A stretch of DNA of 5,833 nt from contig DGOT01000023.1 in the NCBI GenBank assembly GCA_002389465.1, positions 1 through 5,833 of the forward strand, read 5' to 3'. Origin of the DNA: Bacteroidales bacterium UBA4459. GTDB lineage: Bacteria > Bacteroidota > Bacteroidia > Bacteroidales > F082. The notes beneath the pieces are model-generated. The model saw nothing but the letters and a program-made list of their open reading frames with translations, searched no databases and had not been told where the DNA came from. Below, piece by piece: positions 5,792-5,833 of the stretch (positions within the stretch are counted from its first letter, which is position 1; every line of letters starts with the position of its first letter). A program made the position numbers and the translations under genes.

Positions 5792-5833
5792 TTTATTCAC
5801 TTTTTTTCTTAACAAATACAGGCAAAGCCCCAG

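Noticed and set aside
5783..5833. Possible 3' end of a - strand gene entering from the right edge
   Set aside because: Two - strand frames are open at the edge, ending LRKKVNKEY (stop at 5785-5783) and VFVKKKSE (stop at 5795-5793). The - strand terminator at 5635-5663 fits such a gene, but 12-16 codons are too few to support a call.

Overview
The window looks like a chromosomal segment from a member of the Bacteroidota, most likely order Bacteroidales. This is inferred from gene content (a butyrate-kinase family gene, a DUF5684-type small membrane protein, a DoxX protein of Bacteroidota style), from start codons lacking Shine-Dalgarno sequences and preceded by A-rich stretches, and from moderate GC genes separated by AT-rich gaps. 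Species cannot be told from the sequence.

Layout. Left part, + strand: the C-terminal half of an acetoacetate--CoA ligase (1-1017, cut by the window edge), then a four-helix DUF5684-like membrane protein (1050-1424), then a DoxX-family membrane protein (1501-1872) whose proper start codon seems to be missing. Right part, - strand: a divergent butyrate-kinase family protein (5431 down to 4355), followed 32 nt later by a large secreted protein of unknown function with a probable NodB-like deacetylase-type barrel (4322 down to 1869). The two blocks converge and their last codons overlap in a shared TTAA at 1869-1872. The right 400 nt carry no complete gene. They hold the presumed promoter of the kinase gene with a perfect inverted repeat, a pair of hairpins that look like a bidirectional terminator, and a degenerate AT-rich palindrome of about 80 nt.

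How the genes relate. The acetoacetate ligase and the butyrate-kinase homologue both belong to C4 acyl metabolism (acetoacetyl-CoA supply; butyryl-phosphate/butyrate interconversion), but they lie in opposite transcription units, so any link is only inferred. The kinase homologue and the secreted protein are arranged as an operon. The main points for a second look are the eroded nucleotide- and phosphate-binding motifs in the kinase homologue, the DoxX gene that would regain a perfect start by adding one T, and the uncharacterised 817-residue secreted protein. No CRISPR array, tRNA, rRNA or intact mobile element was seen.
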